NCBI GenBank assembly: GCA_035304085.1
Contig: DATGQT010000167.1
Location: forward strand, 1 to 19,000
Reading direction: 5' to 3'
Source of the DNA: DATGQT01 sp035304085
GTDB lineage: Bacteria > Bacteroidota > Rhodothermia > Rhodothermales > Rubricoccaceae
Length of the DNA: 19,000 nucleotides
Under the pieces are notes generated by a model. That model was given only the letters and a program-made list of their open reading frames with translations. It made no database searches and was not told where the DNA came from. Shown here one piece after another: positions 8,777 to 16,010 of the stretch (position 1 is its first letter; each line of letters opens with the position of its first letter). A program made the translations under genes and the position numbers.

Positions 8777-9760
8777 CTACTCGACGTAGAGCACCCGCTT
8801 CGCTGCGGCGATCACCTCGTCGACGGTCGGCATCCAGGCCTCGATGAGGTTCTTGGCGTAGGGGGCCGGGGTGTCCTTGGCGGTGACGCGGGCGATGGGG
8901 GCGTCGAGGTCGTCGAAGCAGCGGTGGTGCACCTGGAACGCCACCTCGCTCGCGATGCCGCCGAAGGGCTGGCTCTCATCCACGACGACGAGCCTGTTCG
9001 TCCGCTTCACGGACTGAACGACGGCGTCGAACGGGAAGGGGCGGATGGTGCGGGGGTCGATGACGGTGGCCTCGTAGCCCTGCTTCGCCAGCTCCTCGGC
9101 GGCCTCCATCGCGAGCCAGTAGCTCTTCGAGTGGGCGACGATGGTGAGGTCGTCGCCCTCGCGCGCGACGCGCGCCTCGCCGAGGGGGATCGTGTAGTCC
9201 TCGGCGTCGGAGACCTCCCCCTTCATCCCGAACATGAGCTCGGACTCGAGGAAGAGCACGGGGTCGTCGTCGCGGATGGCGCTCTTGAGGAGGCCCTTGG
9301 CGTCGTCGGGGTTCGACGGGGCGACGACCTTGAGGCCGGGGACGTTGGCGTAGAACGGCTCGACGGAGTTGGAGTGGGTGGCGCCGAGCTGGCCGGCGGC
9401 GCCGTTGCCGCCGCGGAACACGATGGGGATCCTGACCTGGCCCCCGCTCATGTAGCGGATCTTCGCCGCGTTCGAGACGAGCTGGTCGAACGCCACGAAG
9501 GAGAAGTTCCACGTCATGAACTCGACGATGGGCCGCAGCCCCATCATCGCCGCGCCGATGCCGAGGCCGGCGAAGCCGTTCTCGGAGATGGGCGTGTCCA
9601 CGACGCGCTTCGGCCCGAACCGGGCGAGCATGCCCTGGGACACCTTGTAGGCGCCGTCGTACTCGGCCACCTCCTCGCCGATGAGGAACACGCGCTCGTC
9701 GCGCTCCATCTCCTCGACCATCGCGGCGCGGAGCGCCTCCCGGAATTGCAGTTCGGCCAT
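8777..9760 (-). CDS. pdhB: Pyruvate dehydrogenase E1 component, beta subunit
   Basis: The beta chain of the alpha2beta2 thiamin-diphosphate E1 decarboxylates pyruvate together with the alpha chain. The 327-residue length is typical. Visible marks are DTPISENGFAGLGIGAA (55-71, with E60 as the expected ThDP-activating Glu), the pocket segment FRGGNGAAGQLGATHSN (115-131, with H129), DPRTIRPFPFD (235-245) and DESQPFGGIASEVAF (261-275) of the transketolase C-terminal domain. The start is ATG 9758-9760. It lies between E1-alpha upstream and E2 downstream on the same strand, with repeat elements in both junctions. Related branched-chain or acetoin dehydrogenases share this architecture; pyruvate is the most likely substrate given the whole gene set. 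Confidence 0.95.
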   Translation of the reverse strand: MAELQFREALRAAMVEEMERDERVFLIGEEVAEYDGAYKVSQGMLARFGPKRVVDTPISENGFAGLGIGAAMMGLRPIVEFMTWNFSFVAFDQLVSNAAKIRYMSGGQVRIPIVFRGGNGAAGQLGATHSNSVEPFYANVPGLKVVAPSNPDDAKGLLKSAIRDDDPVLFLESELMFGMKGEVSDAEDYTIPLGEARVAREGDDLTIVAHSKSYWLAMEAAEELAKQGYEATVIDPRTIRPFPFDAVVQSVKRTNRLVVVDESQPFGGIASEVAFQVHHRCFDDLDAPIARVTAKDTPAPYAKNLIEAWMPTVDEVIAAAKRVLYVE

Positions 9761-9770
9761 GGTGTTGTCG

Positions 9771-9829
9771 CAGGTCGAAAGGTCTGAAGGTCGAAAGTCC
9801 TCTGACCTACGACCTTCAGACCTTTCGAC
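9771..9829. repeat. Palindromic intergenic element, copy 2
   Basis: GTCGAAAGGTCTGAAGGTCG (9774-9793) and its exact reverse complement at 9810-9829 form a perfect 20-bp inverted repeat with a 16-base spacer. The element is the same family as 7184-7243 but in opposite orientation, and it fills most of the 71-base gap between the E1-alpha stop and the E1-beta start. No T-run follows on either strand, so it looks like a processing or stability hairpin rather than a terminator. Confidence 0.9.
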
Positions 9830-9831
9830 GT

Positions 9832-10950
9832 TCAGGCTAAAAAGGGATAATCCTCCTGCGCGTAGACGTCCTCGTACATCGTCTCGACGGGCGGGAACGC
9901 GGACTGCTCGGCGAACTCGACGGCGCGGTGGACCTCCTCCTTCACCTCGTCGTCGAGCGCGTCGAGCGCGTCGAGGTCGGCGAGGTCCTCGTCGAGGAGG
10001 TACTTCTTGACGCGGAGGATGGGGTCCTCGTCCTTCTTCGCCTCGAGCTCCTCCTTCGTCCGGTACTTCTGGGGGTCGGACATGGAGTGGCCACGGTAGC
10101 GGTAGGTGCGGACCTCGACGAGCGCCGGCCGCCCCTTGCGCGCCTCGTCGGCCAGCTCGCGGATGGCGTGGTAGACCTCGAACAGGCTCATCCCGTCGAC
10201 GAGGGCGCCGGTCATGCCGTAGGCGTAGGCCTGCTTGTAGAGGTCGGGCTCGGCCGTCGAGCGCTGGACGCTCGTCCCCATCGCGTACTCGTTGTTCTCA
10301 CAGATGAGCAGGACGGGCAGCTCGTAGAGCGCGGCGAGGTTGGCGGCCTCGTGGAAGGCGCCCTGGTTGATGGCGCCGTCGCCGAAGAACGTCAGCGCGC
10401 ACCCCCCGTTTTCGAGGTACTTGCACGCGAAGGCCATCCCGACGCCGACGGGGATCTGCCCGCCGACGATGCCGTGGCCGCCGTAGAAGTGCTTCTCCAC
10501 GTCGAAGAAGTGCATGGAGCCGCCCTTGCCGCGGCTGCACCCGTCGATCTTCCCGAAGAGCTCGGCCATGCCGACGTCGCTGGACATCCCGCGGGCCAGC
10601 GCGAGGCCGTGGTCGCGGTAGGCCGTGATGATGGGGTCGTCCGGCCGCGTGGCCCAGACGGCGCCCGTCGAGACGGCCTCCTGCCCGATGTAGAGGTGGA
10701 GGAAGCCGGCGATCTTCTGGCGCCCGTACATCTGCGCGGCGCGCTCCTCGAACCGCCGCTGCAGGAGCATGTTGCGGTACATGTCGAGGAGCGTCTCGGG
10801 GCTGATCCCGAGGCTCTCGTGGGTGTGCCCGCTGTCCCAGTAGCGCCGGAAGTCGCCGGGCTCGGGGGTGATCACGCGGGCGGCGCCGTTGGTCGCGCCG
10901 GTGGGCTTCTTCGTTCGCCGCTTGCTCGCGGCCTTGGGGCTGCCGGCCAT
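9832..10950 (-). CDS. pdhA: Pyruvate dehydrogenase E1 component, alpha subunit
   Basis: The alpha chain binds the diphosphate of thiamin diphosphate. The 372-residue protein has a Lys/Arg-rich tail (residues 5-15) and then the E1 fold: RRFEERAAQMYG (65-76), HLYIGQEAV (85-93), CSRGKGGSMHFF (138-149), the ThDP motif GDGAINQGAFHEAANLAAL (190-208) with CENNEYAMGT (217-226), and the loop YRYRGHSMSDPQKYR (283-297). The residues around GDGAIN and NN fit the GDG...NN ThDP consensus. The C-terminus includes a DALDALD acidic repeat (about 327-333). The start is ATG 10948-10950. It is the first gene of the operon, with a promoter-like box 73 bases upstream, in a 187-bp divergent gap shared with the LURP-one-like gene. 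Confidence 0.96.
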   Translation of the reverse strand: MAGSPKAASKRRTKKPTGATNGAARVITPEPGDFRRYWDSGHTHESLGISPETLLDMYRNMLLQRRFEERAAQMYGRQKIAGFLHLYIGQEAVSTGAVWATRPDDPIITAYRDHGLALARGMSSDVGMAELFGKIDGCSRGKGGSMHFFDVEKHFYGGHGIVGGQIPVGVGMAFACKYLENGGCALTFFGDGAINQGAFHEAANLAALYELPVLLICENNEYAMGTSVQRSTAEPDLYKQAYAYGMTGALVDGMSLFEVYHAIRELADEARKGRPALVEVRTYRYRGHSMSDPQKYRTKEELEAKKDEDPILRVKKYLLDEDLADLDALDALDDEVKEEVHRAVEFAEQSAFPPVETMYEDVYAQEDYPFLA

Positions 10951-11023
10951 GGGGCGGACGGGCTGGACGGGAGGGGGCGGGGCCGTCGGAACGGTGCCGC
11001 CGGAACGGGGCCGCGAAGATACG

Positions 11024-11031
11024 CCTGGTCG
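11024..11031 (-). promoter_or_regulatory. Possible -7/-10 box TATCTTCG for the PDH operon
   Basis: The minus strand reads GTATCTTCG, 73 bases before the pdhA ATG. It shares GTATC-N-T with boxes before three plus-strand genes (11110, 11766, 12705). No clear -33 element is seen. Confidence 0.4.
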
Positions 11032-11109
11032 GGGCGGCAGGTCCGGGCAGGTCGGTTTCTACGCGGCATCTCCGCCGTCGGTCCGCCCCCCGCGAACATC
11101 GCTGCGGCG

Positions 11110-11117
11110 TATCCTCC
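11110..11117 (+). promoter_or_regulatory. Possible -7/-10 box TATCCTCC for the LURP-one-like gene
   Basis: GTATCCTCC ends 20 bases before the ATG at 11138, leaving room for a very short pyrimidine-rich leader. It matches the box at 11766 in seven consecutive bases (GTATCCT). Confidence 0.4.
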
Positions 11118-11137
11118 AGCCGTCCCACTCCGCCGCG

Positions 11138-11725
11138 ATGCAGTACCCCCTCACCCTCACCTTCAAGCTCGTCGCCCTCAACCCGCAGGTGGCAGTGACC
11201 GACGCGGCGGGCGCCCTCGTCCTCTACGTGAAGCAGAAGGCGTTCCGCCTCCGCGAGGACGTCACGGTCTTCGCCGACCGGGAGCAGGCGCGCCCGCTCT
11301 ACCGCTTCCGCGCCGACCGCGTGATCGACTTCCGCGCGACGTACCGGATGACCGACGCGGCGGGCGAGCCCGTCGGGGCGATGCAGCGCGAGGGGCTCCG
11401 CTCCATCTGGCGCAGCCGCTTCACCGTCTTCGACACCGTCGGTCGCCCCACCCTCCGCATCCAGGAGGACGACCCGTGGGTCAAGGTGCTGGACGCGACG
11501 CTGGGGGAGGTCCCCGTCCTCGGCTGGCTCAGCGGCTACCTCCTCCACCCCTCCTACACCGTCGCCGAGGAAGACGGGCGGCCGGTGCTGCGGCTCGTCA
11601 AGCAGCCGTCGTTCTGGGAGCGCGTGTTCCGGCTGGAGCGCCTGGACGCCATGGCGCCGGAGGACGAGGTGCGCGGCGTGCTCGCCCTGCTGATGACGGT
11701 GCTGCTCGAGCGAGCGCGCGGCTGA
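11138..11725 (+). CDS. LURP-one-related / tubby C-terminal-like protein
   Basis: The product has 195 residues, with no signal peptide and no clear membrane helix until a mildly hydrophobic tail (about 178-190). The pattern is that of the LURP-one-related (DUF567) and scramblase/tubby-like beta-barrel fold. It opens with a short strand-rich start, then YVKQKAFRLREDVTVF (30-45), repeated strand-turn units with D-x-x-G turns (22-25, 73-76), RSRFTVFD (92-99) and IQEDDPWVKVLD (108-119), typical of the I-x-E-x-(N/D)-W-x-K block. Bacterial members have no established function; relatives bind membrane phosphoinositides or act as scramblase-like proteins. ATG 11138 is chosen; the open frame upstream overlaps pdhA in antisense. 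It diverges from the PDH operon and precedes a GT2 glycosyltransferase. Confidence 0.75.
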   Translation: MQYPLTLTFKLVALNPQVAVTDAAGALVLYVKQKAFRLREDVTVFADREQARPLYRFRADRVIDFRATYRMTDAAGEPVGAMQREGLRSIWRSRFTVFDTVGRPTLRIQEDDPWVKVLDATLGEVPVLGWLSGYLLHPSYTVAEEDGRPVLRLVKQPSFWERVFRLERLDAMAPEDEVRGVLALLMTVLLERARG

Positions 11726-11765
11726 CGGCGAGGTCCCAGGGTGGTAGCGGAACCGTTCGCAGCCG

Positions 11766-11773
11766 TATCCTCT
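11766..11773 (+). promoter_or_regulatory. Possible -7/-10 box TATCCTCT for the GT2 gene
   Basis: GTATCCTCT ends 21 bases before GTG 11795. Its layout copies that of the box at 11110, which ends 20 bases before an ATG. If real, it excludes the longer GTG 11741 reading for transcripts starting here. Confidence 0.4.
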
Positions 11774-11794
11774 GCTCCCCGCCGCCCCCAGCCC

Positions 11795-12559
11795 GTGGAG
11801 CCCTTCCCCGCCATCATCCCCCCGGCCGAAACCAGCGCCTCCCGCGCCGTCGTCATCGTGCCGACGTACAACGAGGCGCAGAACGTGCCGGCCCTCCTCC
11901 AGCAGGTCATGGACCTGCCCGGCGAGATCAGCGCCGTCGTCGTCGACGACGGCTCGCCCGACGGGACGGCCGACCTCGTCCGCCAGCTCATGGCGTCGTA
12001 CCCGGACCGCATAGGGCTCATCGAGCGCGGCGCCAAGAAGGGGCTCGGGACCGCCTACATCGCCGGCTTCAAGCACGCCCTCGCCGCCGGCTTCGAGTAC
12101 ATCTGCGAGATGGACGCCGACTTCTCGCACAACCCCCGCGACCTCCCCCTCCTCATCGAGGCTTGCCGGGCGGGGGCCGACCTCGCCCTCGGGAGCCGGT
12201 ACGTGGGCGGCGTGCGCGTGGTGAACTGGCCGCTCTCGCGGCTCATCCTCTCCTACGGCGCCGGCGTCTACACCCGCGCCATCACCCGGCTCCCCGTCCA
12301 CGACGTCACGGCCGGCTTCAGGTGCTTCCGCCGCCGCGTCCTCGAGGCCCTCGACCTCGACCGCGTCCGCTCCAACGGGTACTCGTTCCAGATCGAGATG
12401 ACGTACCGGGCGTGGCGGAAGGGGTTCAGGGTCGTCGAGGTGCCCATCGTGTTCACGGAGCGGACCGAGGGGCAGAGCAAGATGAGCAAGGCCATCGTGC
12501 GCGAGGCGATGTGGAAAGTGTGGGAGCTCCGCTGGCTCGACCTCCGGGGTCGGCTGTAG
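11795..12559 (+). CDS. Dpm1-type polyprenyl-phosphate mannosyltransferase (GT2)
   Basis: This family-2 glycosyltransferase probably transfers mannose or a related sugar from a nucleotide donor to polyprenyl phosphate on the inner membrane face. Counting from GTG 11795 (254 residues), it shows VVIVPTYNEAQNV (19-31), VVVDDGSPDGT (48-58), KKGLGTAYIAGFKHA (81-95), the metal-binding EMDADFSHNP motif (105-114), GSRYVGG (133-139) and FTERTEGQSKMS (220-231). All are typical of dolichol-phosphate mannose synthase. There is no C-terminal membrane domain, as in the single-domain class. An in-frame GTG at 11741 would add 18 low-complexity residues; I prefer 11795 because a promoter-like box lies between the two. 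The gap from the preceding gene is then 69 bases. The exact sugar is uncertain. Confidence 0.88.
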   Translation: MEPFPAIIPPAETSASRAVVIVPTYNEAQNVPALLQQVMDLPGEISAVVVDDGSPDGTADLVRQLMASYPDRIGLIERGAKKGLGTAYIAGFKHALAAGFEYICEMDADFSHNPRDLPLLIEACRAGADLALGSRYVGGVRVVNWPLSRLILSYGAGVYTRAITRLPVHDVTAGFRCFRRRVLEALDLDRVRSNGYSFQIEMTYRAWRKGFRVVEVPIVFTERTEGQSKMSKAIVREAMWKVWELRWLDLRGRL

Positions 12560-12704
12560 GCGGCGGACGGCGCGCTGCCGGCCTGCGCCGGGCCCCGGCC
12601 CTGCCCGTGTTGCGCGTCGGAGGAGAACACGCATCGGCGGCCTCCACTCGCCCGCACTGCCTCGACGCCACACCCGGGGGCTTTCAAGTGAGCGCGCCGT
12701 GCCG

Positions 12705-12712
12705 TATCGTCG
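12705..12712 (+). promoter_or_regulatory. Possible -7/-10 box TATCGTCG for the amine oxidase gene
   Basis: GTATCGTCG lies 51 bases before the ATG at 12764. A TTTC at 12682-12685 lies 19 bases upstream, close to the -33/-7 spacing reported for Bacteroidota promoters. The leader holds a CCGCCGC/GCGGCGG stem (12719-12737). Confidence 0.45.
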
Positions 12713-12763
12713 GCGCGTCCGCCGCGTGGTGCGGCGGGCGGCTCCCCTCACCCCGCTGCCCCT

Positions 12764-14407
12764 ATGCGCCCCCGTCCCGTCTCCGGTGCCCGCACCCCCC
12801 TCTTCGACGCCCTCCGCCGGGCCGCCCGCCTCGCCGGCGCCGCCCGCCGCCCCGGCGCCCCGCCCCTCGACGAGCTCGTCGCCCGAGACCGCGAGGCGCG
12901 GCTGGCTCGCCGCCGCGAGCGCGCCGAACATCCGTCGCCCCTCGTCCTCGACCGCCGCCGGTTCCTGAAGCTGGCCGGTGCCGGCGCCGCCGGCCTCGCC
13001 CTCGCGCCGTCGCTCTGGGGCTGCGCCTCCACCCGCGTCCCTTCCGGCGCCCGCATCGCCGTCGTAGGCGGCGGGATGGCCGGGCTCAACGCGGCGTACA
13101 CCCTCAAGAAGGCCGGCATCGCGGCCACCATCTACGAGGCGAGCGACCGCACCGGCGGCCGCATCTACACCGCGCGCGACCTCCTCAACCCCGGCCAGAC
13201 CACCGAGCTCGGCGGCGAGTTCATCGACTCCATCCACGAGGACATGCTCGCCCTCGCGGCCGAGTTCAGCCTCCCCCTCATCGACCGCCGGGACGAGACG
13301 CTCGTCGAGGCCTACTTCTTCGACGGCCGCCACTACACCGAAGACGAGGTCGTCGCCGCCTTCGCCCCCCTGGCCGAGCGCATCCTCGCCGACTACGACT
13401 CGACCGGCGAGATCGTGGACTACCAGCACGAGGGGAACGCCACCGCCCTCGACAACACCTCCATCGCCGAGTACCTCGACCTGATCGGCGCCGAGGGGTT
13501 CATCCGCGCGCTCCTCGACGTAGCCTACGTCACCGAATACGGCCTCGACGCCGGCGAGCAGTCGGCCCTCAACCTCATCTTCCTCATCGGGACCGACCTC
13601 AGCGAGGGGTTCGAGATCTTCGGCGAGAGCGACGAGCGCTACAAGATCGAGGGCGGGAACCAGCGCGTCGTGGACGCCCTCGCCGAGGCGCTCGACGGGC
13701 AGGTCCAGCTCGGCCAGCGGCTAGTGGCCGTCCGCCCGCGCGGCGAAGGCTACCGGCTCACGTTCGAGTCCGGCGCCGCCACCCGCGACGTCGACGCCGA
13801 CGTCGTCCTCCTCACGCTCCCGTTCACGCTCCTCCGGCAGGTGGACCTCTCGGGGCTCGCCCTCCCGGCGTTCAAGACGCGGGCGATCGGCGAGCTCGGC
13901 TACGGGATGAACGCCAAGGTCTTCCTCGGGACGAGCGCGCGGCCGTGGCGCGCGGCCGGCTACACCGCCGAGTGCTTCACCGACGAGGCGTTCCAGCTGT
14001 GCTGGGACAACGCGCAGTTCCAGCCCGGCGAGGGCGGCGGGCTCACGCTCTACTCCGGCGGCGCGGCCGGGCTGGCCGTCGGCGAGGGGACGCCCGAGAG
14101 CCAGGTGGCCCGGATGATGCCGGGCGTAGAGCGGGTCTTCCCCGGCACCGAGGCCGCCTTCAACGGGCGCGTCGGGCGGTTCCACTGGCCCACGCACCCG
14201 TTCACCCTCGCCTCCTACGCGTGCTACCGCCCCGGCCAGTGGACCACCATCGCCGGCGCCGAGATCGAGCCCGTGGGCAACCTCTTCTTCGCCGGGGAGC
14301 ACTGCTCGTACGACTACCAGGGCTACATGAACGGCGCCGCCGAGACGGGCCGCCGCGCGGCCGAGGGCGTGCTCGAAGCGCTCGGGGTGATGGTGGAGGC
14401 GGGGTGA
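12764..14407 (+). CDS. Tat-exported flavin amine oxidase family protein
   Basis: This is an FAD-dependent oxidoreductase of the monoamine-oxidase fold, 547 residues long. A twin-arginine motif DRRRFLK (63-69) precedes a hydrophobic stretch and SLWGC (83-87), so the folded protein is probably exported by Tat and may be lipidated at C87. It follows an unusually long Arg/Ala-rich N-terminal region of about 60 residues that starts ARTPLFDALRRAARLAG. The dinucleotide-binding motif is VVGGGMAGLNAAYTL (100-114), with EASDRTGGRIYT (125-136) and ELGGEFIDS (148-156). The C-terminal FAD block is GNLFFAGEHCSYDYQGYMNG then AAETGRRAAEG. The true substrate (amine, amino acid or carotenoid-like) is unknown. 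The stop is TGA 14405-14407. It has its own promoter-like box and probably leads the short genes that follow. Confidence 0.9.
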   Translation: MRPRPVSGARTPLFDALRRAARLAGAARRPGAPPLDELVARDREARLARRRERAEHPSPLVLDRRRFLKLAGAGAAGLALAPSLWGCASTRVPSGARIAVVGGGMAGLNAAYTLKKAGIAATIYEASDRTGGRIYTARDLLNPGQTTELGGEFIDSIHEDMLALAAEFSLPLIDRRDETLVEAYFFDGRHYTEDEVVAAFAPLAERILADYDSTGEIVDYQHEGNATALDNTSIAEYLDLIGAEGFIRALLDVAYVTEYGLDAGEQSALNLIFLIGTDLSEGFEIFGESDERYKIEGGNQRVVDALAEALDGQVQLGQRLVAVRPRGEGYRLTFESGAATRDVDADVVLLTLPFTLLRQVDLSGLALPAFKTRAIGELGYGMNAKVFLGTSARPWRAAGYTAECFTDEAFQLCWDNAQFQPGEGGGLTLYSGGAAGLAVGEGTPESQVARMMPGVERVFPGTEAAFNGRVGRFHWPTHPFTLASYACYRPGQWTTIAGAEIEPVGNLFFAGEHCSYDYQGYMNGAAETGRRAAEGVLEALGVMVEAG

Positions 14408-14447
14408 GGGACAGGCCACCGCCCGGCCGGGAACTCCTCATGGGGCG

Positions 14448-14455
14448 TACGGTGT
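14448..14455 (+). promoter_or_regulatory. Possible -7/-10 box TACGGTGT for the DUF1772-like gene
   Basis: GTACGGTGT lies 38 bases before the ATG at 14494 and fits TA-N-N-N-T only loosely. The 86-bp gap otherwise holds a small CCCGGCCGGG palindrome (14422-14431). This is a weak candidate. Confidence 0.25.
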
Positions 14456-14493
14456 CCTCGTGGCCGCCGTCCCCCTCACGATCCGGGCGCCGC

Positions 14494-14973
14494 ATGTCGC
14501 TCCGGGCCCTCCGCTACGTCGCGCTCCTCCTCGCCGCCCTCGGCCTCACGATGGGCGCCGCCCACGCGCTGGAGCTGCCCCCGAAGATGCAGTACGACCC
14601 GGCCCTCTACGCGCGGGTCACTAGCACGCTCTACGCGCTCTACGGCGCCGTCGGCGGGCCGATCCAGGTCGCCGCCCTCGTCGCGGCCTGGGTGCTCGCC
14701 TACCGGATGCGCGGCCTCCCGGCGTTCCGGCTCACGCTCCTCGGCGCTCTCGGCCTCACGCTCTCGCTCGCGCTGTGGGCGGCGCTCGTGGCGCCGGTCA
14801 ACGCCGCATGGGGCGAGGTCCTCGCGACGGCCCCGGAGAACACCCCGGCGGCCTACGCGCGTCTCCGCCCCCGCTGGGAGTACGGGCACGTGGCGGCCTT
14901 CGCGGCCTGGCTCGCCGGTTTCAGCCTGCTCCTGGGTGCCGCCCTGCAGCGGCCCGCTTCGCCCTCCACCTGA
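14494..14973 (+). CDS. Four-helix membrane protein, DUF1772-like
   Basis: The product has 159 residues and four hydrophobic helices: about 5-26, 53-71, 79-101 and 131-150. The layout resembles DUF1772 (anthrone-oxygenase-like) membrane proteins: an early HALELPPKMQYD segment (24-35), LYALYGAVGGP (47-57), a LW-x-x-LVAPVNAAW block (94-106), and RLRPRWEYGH (123-132) before the last helix. No enzymatic activity can be inferred with confidence. The start is ATG 14494, which gives a first helix at once. It lies 86 bases after the amine oxidase gene and 11 bases before the following lipoprotein gene, so those two are very likely co-transcribed. The frame is also open far upstream, in antisense to the PDH genes and out of frame with the amine oxidase; this is a GC artefact. 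Confidence 0.8.
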   Translation: MSLRALRYVALLLAALGLTMGAAHALELPPKMQYDPALYARVTSTLYALYGAVGGPIQVAALVAAWVLAYRMRGLPAFRLTLLGALGLTLSLALWAALVAPVNAAWGEVLATAPENTPAAYARLRPRWEYGHVAAFAAWLAGFSLLLGAALQRPASPST

Positions 14974-14984
14974 CCCCCCGCGCC

Positions 14985-15902
14985 ATGCCCCGGCTCACCG
15001 CCCTCGCCACGACGGTCGCGCTCGCGACCAGCACGCTGCTCCTCGGCTGCACCGAGCGCCCACCCCCACCCGAAGCCGGGGAACCGGCCGATGAGGGACC
15101 GGCCGCCGAGGCGGAGCCCTCCTGCGACACCCCGGAGGTGCGCGCCCTCGTCGAGGCCTTCGGGGAACACCTCCGGGCGGTGCCGCTGCTGGCGCCCGAC
15201 AGCGTCGTCGCGCGGGCGATCCGCGAGCACTACGGGCCGCTCGTCACCCCCGCGCTCCTCGACGCGTGGACCCGCGCGCCGTCCACCGCGCCGGGGCGCG
15301 ACGTGTCGAGCCCATGGCCGGATCGGATCGAGGTCCTCGCCCTCACCCCGGCCGAGGGCACGTGCCGCGTCGAAGGGGAGGTGGTCTACGTGACGAGCGC
15401 GGAGGTCGCGGGTGGCGGGGCTGCGGCCCGGGTGCCCGTCGTGCTGCGGGTCGAGGGCGGCCCCGGCGCGTGGCGGATCGGCGCCTATGAATCCGCGGCC
15501 CCCGACCCCGAGGTTGGGGCCGTCCCCGACGACACGTCGGCAGCGGCGGCCGTCGAGGTCGTCCGCCGCTACTACGCGGCGATCGCGGCACGGGACTACC
15601 GGGCCGCCTACGCGCTGTGGGGCGACGGCGGCGCCGCGAGCGGGCAGTCGTTCGAGGACTTCGCCGGCGGCTTCGCGAACACGGCTCACGTCGAGGCCGA
15701 GGTGGGTGAGCCGGGACGCGTCGAGGGGGCGGCCGGCTCGCGCTACGTCGAGGTGCCCGTCACGGTCCGGGCGCGGACGGAGGACGGGGAGGAGCAGGTG
15801 TTCGAGGGGTCGCTCACCCTCCGGCGCGCCGTCGTGGACGGGGCGACGCCGGAGCAACGGCGCTGGCGGCTCTACACCGCCGACGTGGCGCGCGTGCGGT
15901 GA
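14985..15902 (+). CDS. Lipoprotein with C-terminal NTF2-like domain
   Basis: The product has 305 residues. The signal MPRLTALATTVALATSTLLL is followed by lipobox LLGC (C22), then a Pro/Glu/Ala linker (23-46). Residues about 48-170 form an N-terminal domain with two Cys (C47, C127) and a WRIGAYE strand. Residues about 185-300 look NTF2-like: helix AVEVVRRYYAAIAARDYRAAYALWG (189-213), SGQSFEDFAGGF (219-230), AAGSRYVEVPV (249-259), then LRRAVVDGATPEQRRWRL (279-296). Similar lipoproteins in other bacteria are unnamed, and I assign no function. Start ATG 14985, 11 bases after the DUF1772-like stop, suggests one transcript. The call is firm for a lipoprotein and moderate for the NTF2-like fold. Confidence 0.82.
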   Translation: MPRLTALATTVALATSTLLLGCTERPPPPEAGEPADEGPAAEAEPSCDTPEVRALVEAFGEHLRAVPLLAPDSVVARAIREHYGPLVTPALLDAWTRAPSTAPGRDVSSPWPDRIEVLALTPAEGTCRVEGEVVYVTSAEVAGGGAAARVPVVLRVEGGPGAWRIGAYESAAPDPEVGAVPDDTSAAAAVEVVRRYYAAIAARDYRAAYALWGDGGAASGQSFEDFAGGFANTAHVEAEVGEPGRVEGAAGSRYVEVPVTVRARTEDGEEQVFEGSLTLRRAVVDGATPEQRRWRLYTADVARVR

Positions 15903-16010
15903 CGGGAGGGCCCGTCGCTTCATCGAAAATCAGCGCGCCGGCGAACGTTGGCGGGATCCCCTAGGGGAAGCCCCGAAACGCCGGATCGGCCGGAATCTCC
16001 CCCGAAAAGA

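Noticed and set aside
9771..9829. The 20-bp palindrome as an intrinsic terminator of pdhA
   Set aside because: There is no T-run on the minus strand, and it lies within a PDH operon whose downstream genes need transcription. A processing or stability role is more likely.
11741..11794. Longer N-terminus of the GT2 protein from GTG 11741
   Set aside because: It adds only 18 low-complexity residues before the fold and contains a GTATCCT promoter-like box. It cannot be excluded if the gene is read from the upstream transcript.
9928..14973. A 1681-codon plus-strand open frame
   Set aside because: It runs antisense through the E1-alpha gene and out of frame through three real genes; its product is Arg/Pro-rich with no domain. 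Only its last 160 codons (DUF1772-like protein) are real. Lack of stops follows from high GC.
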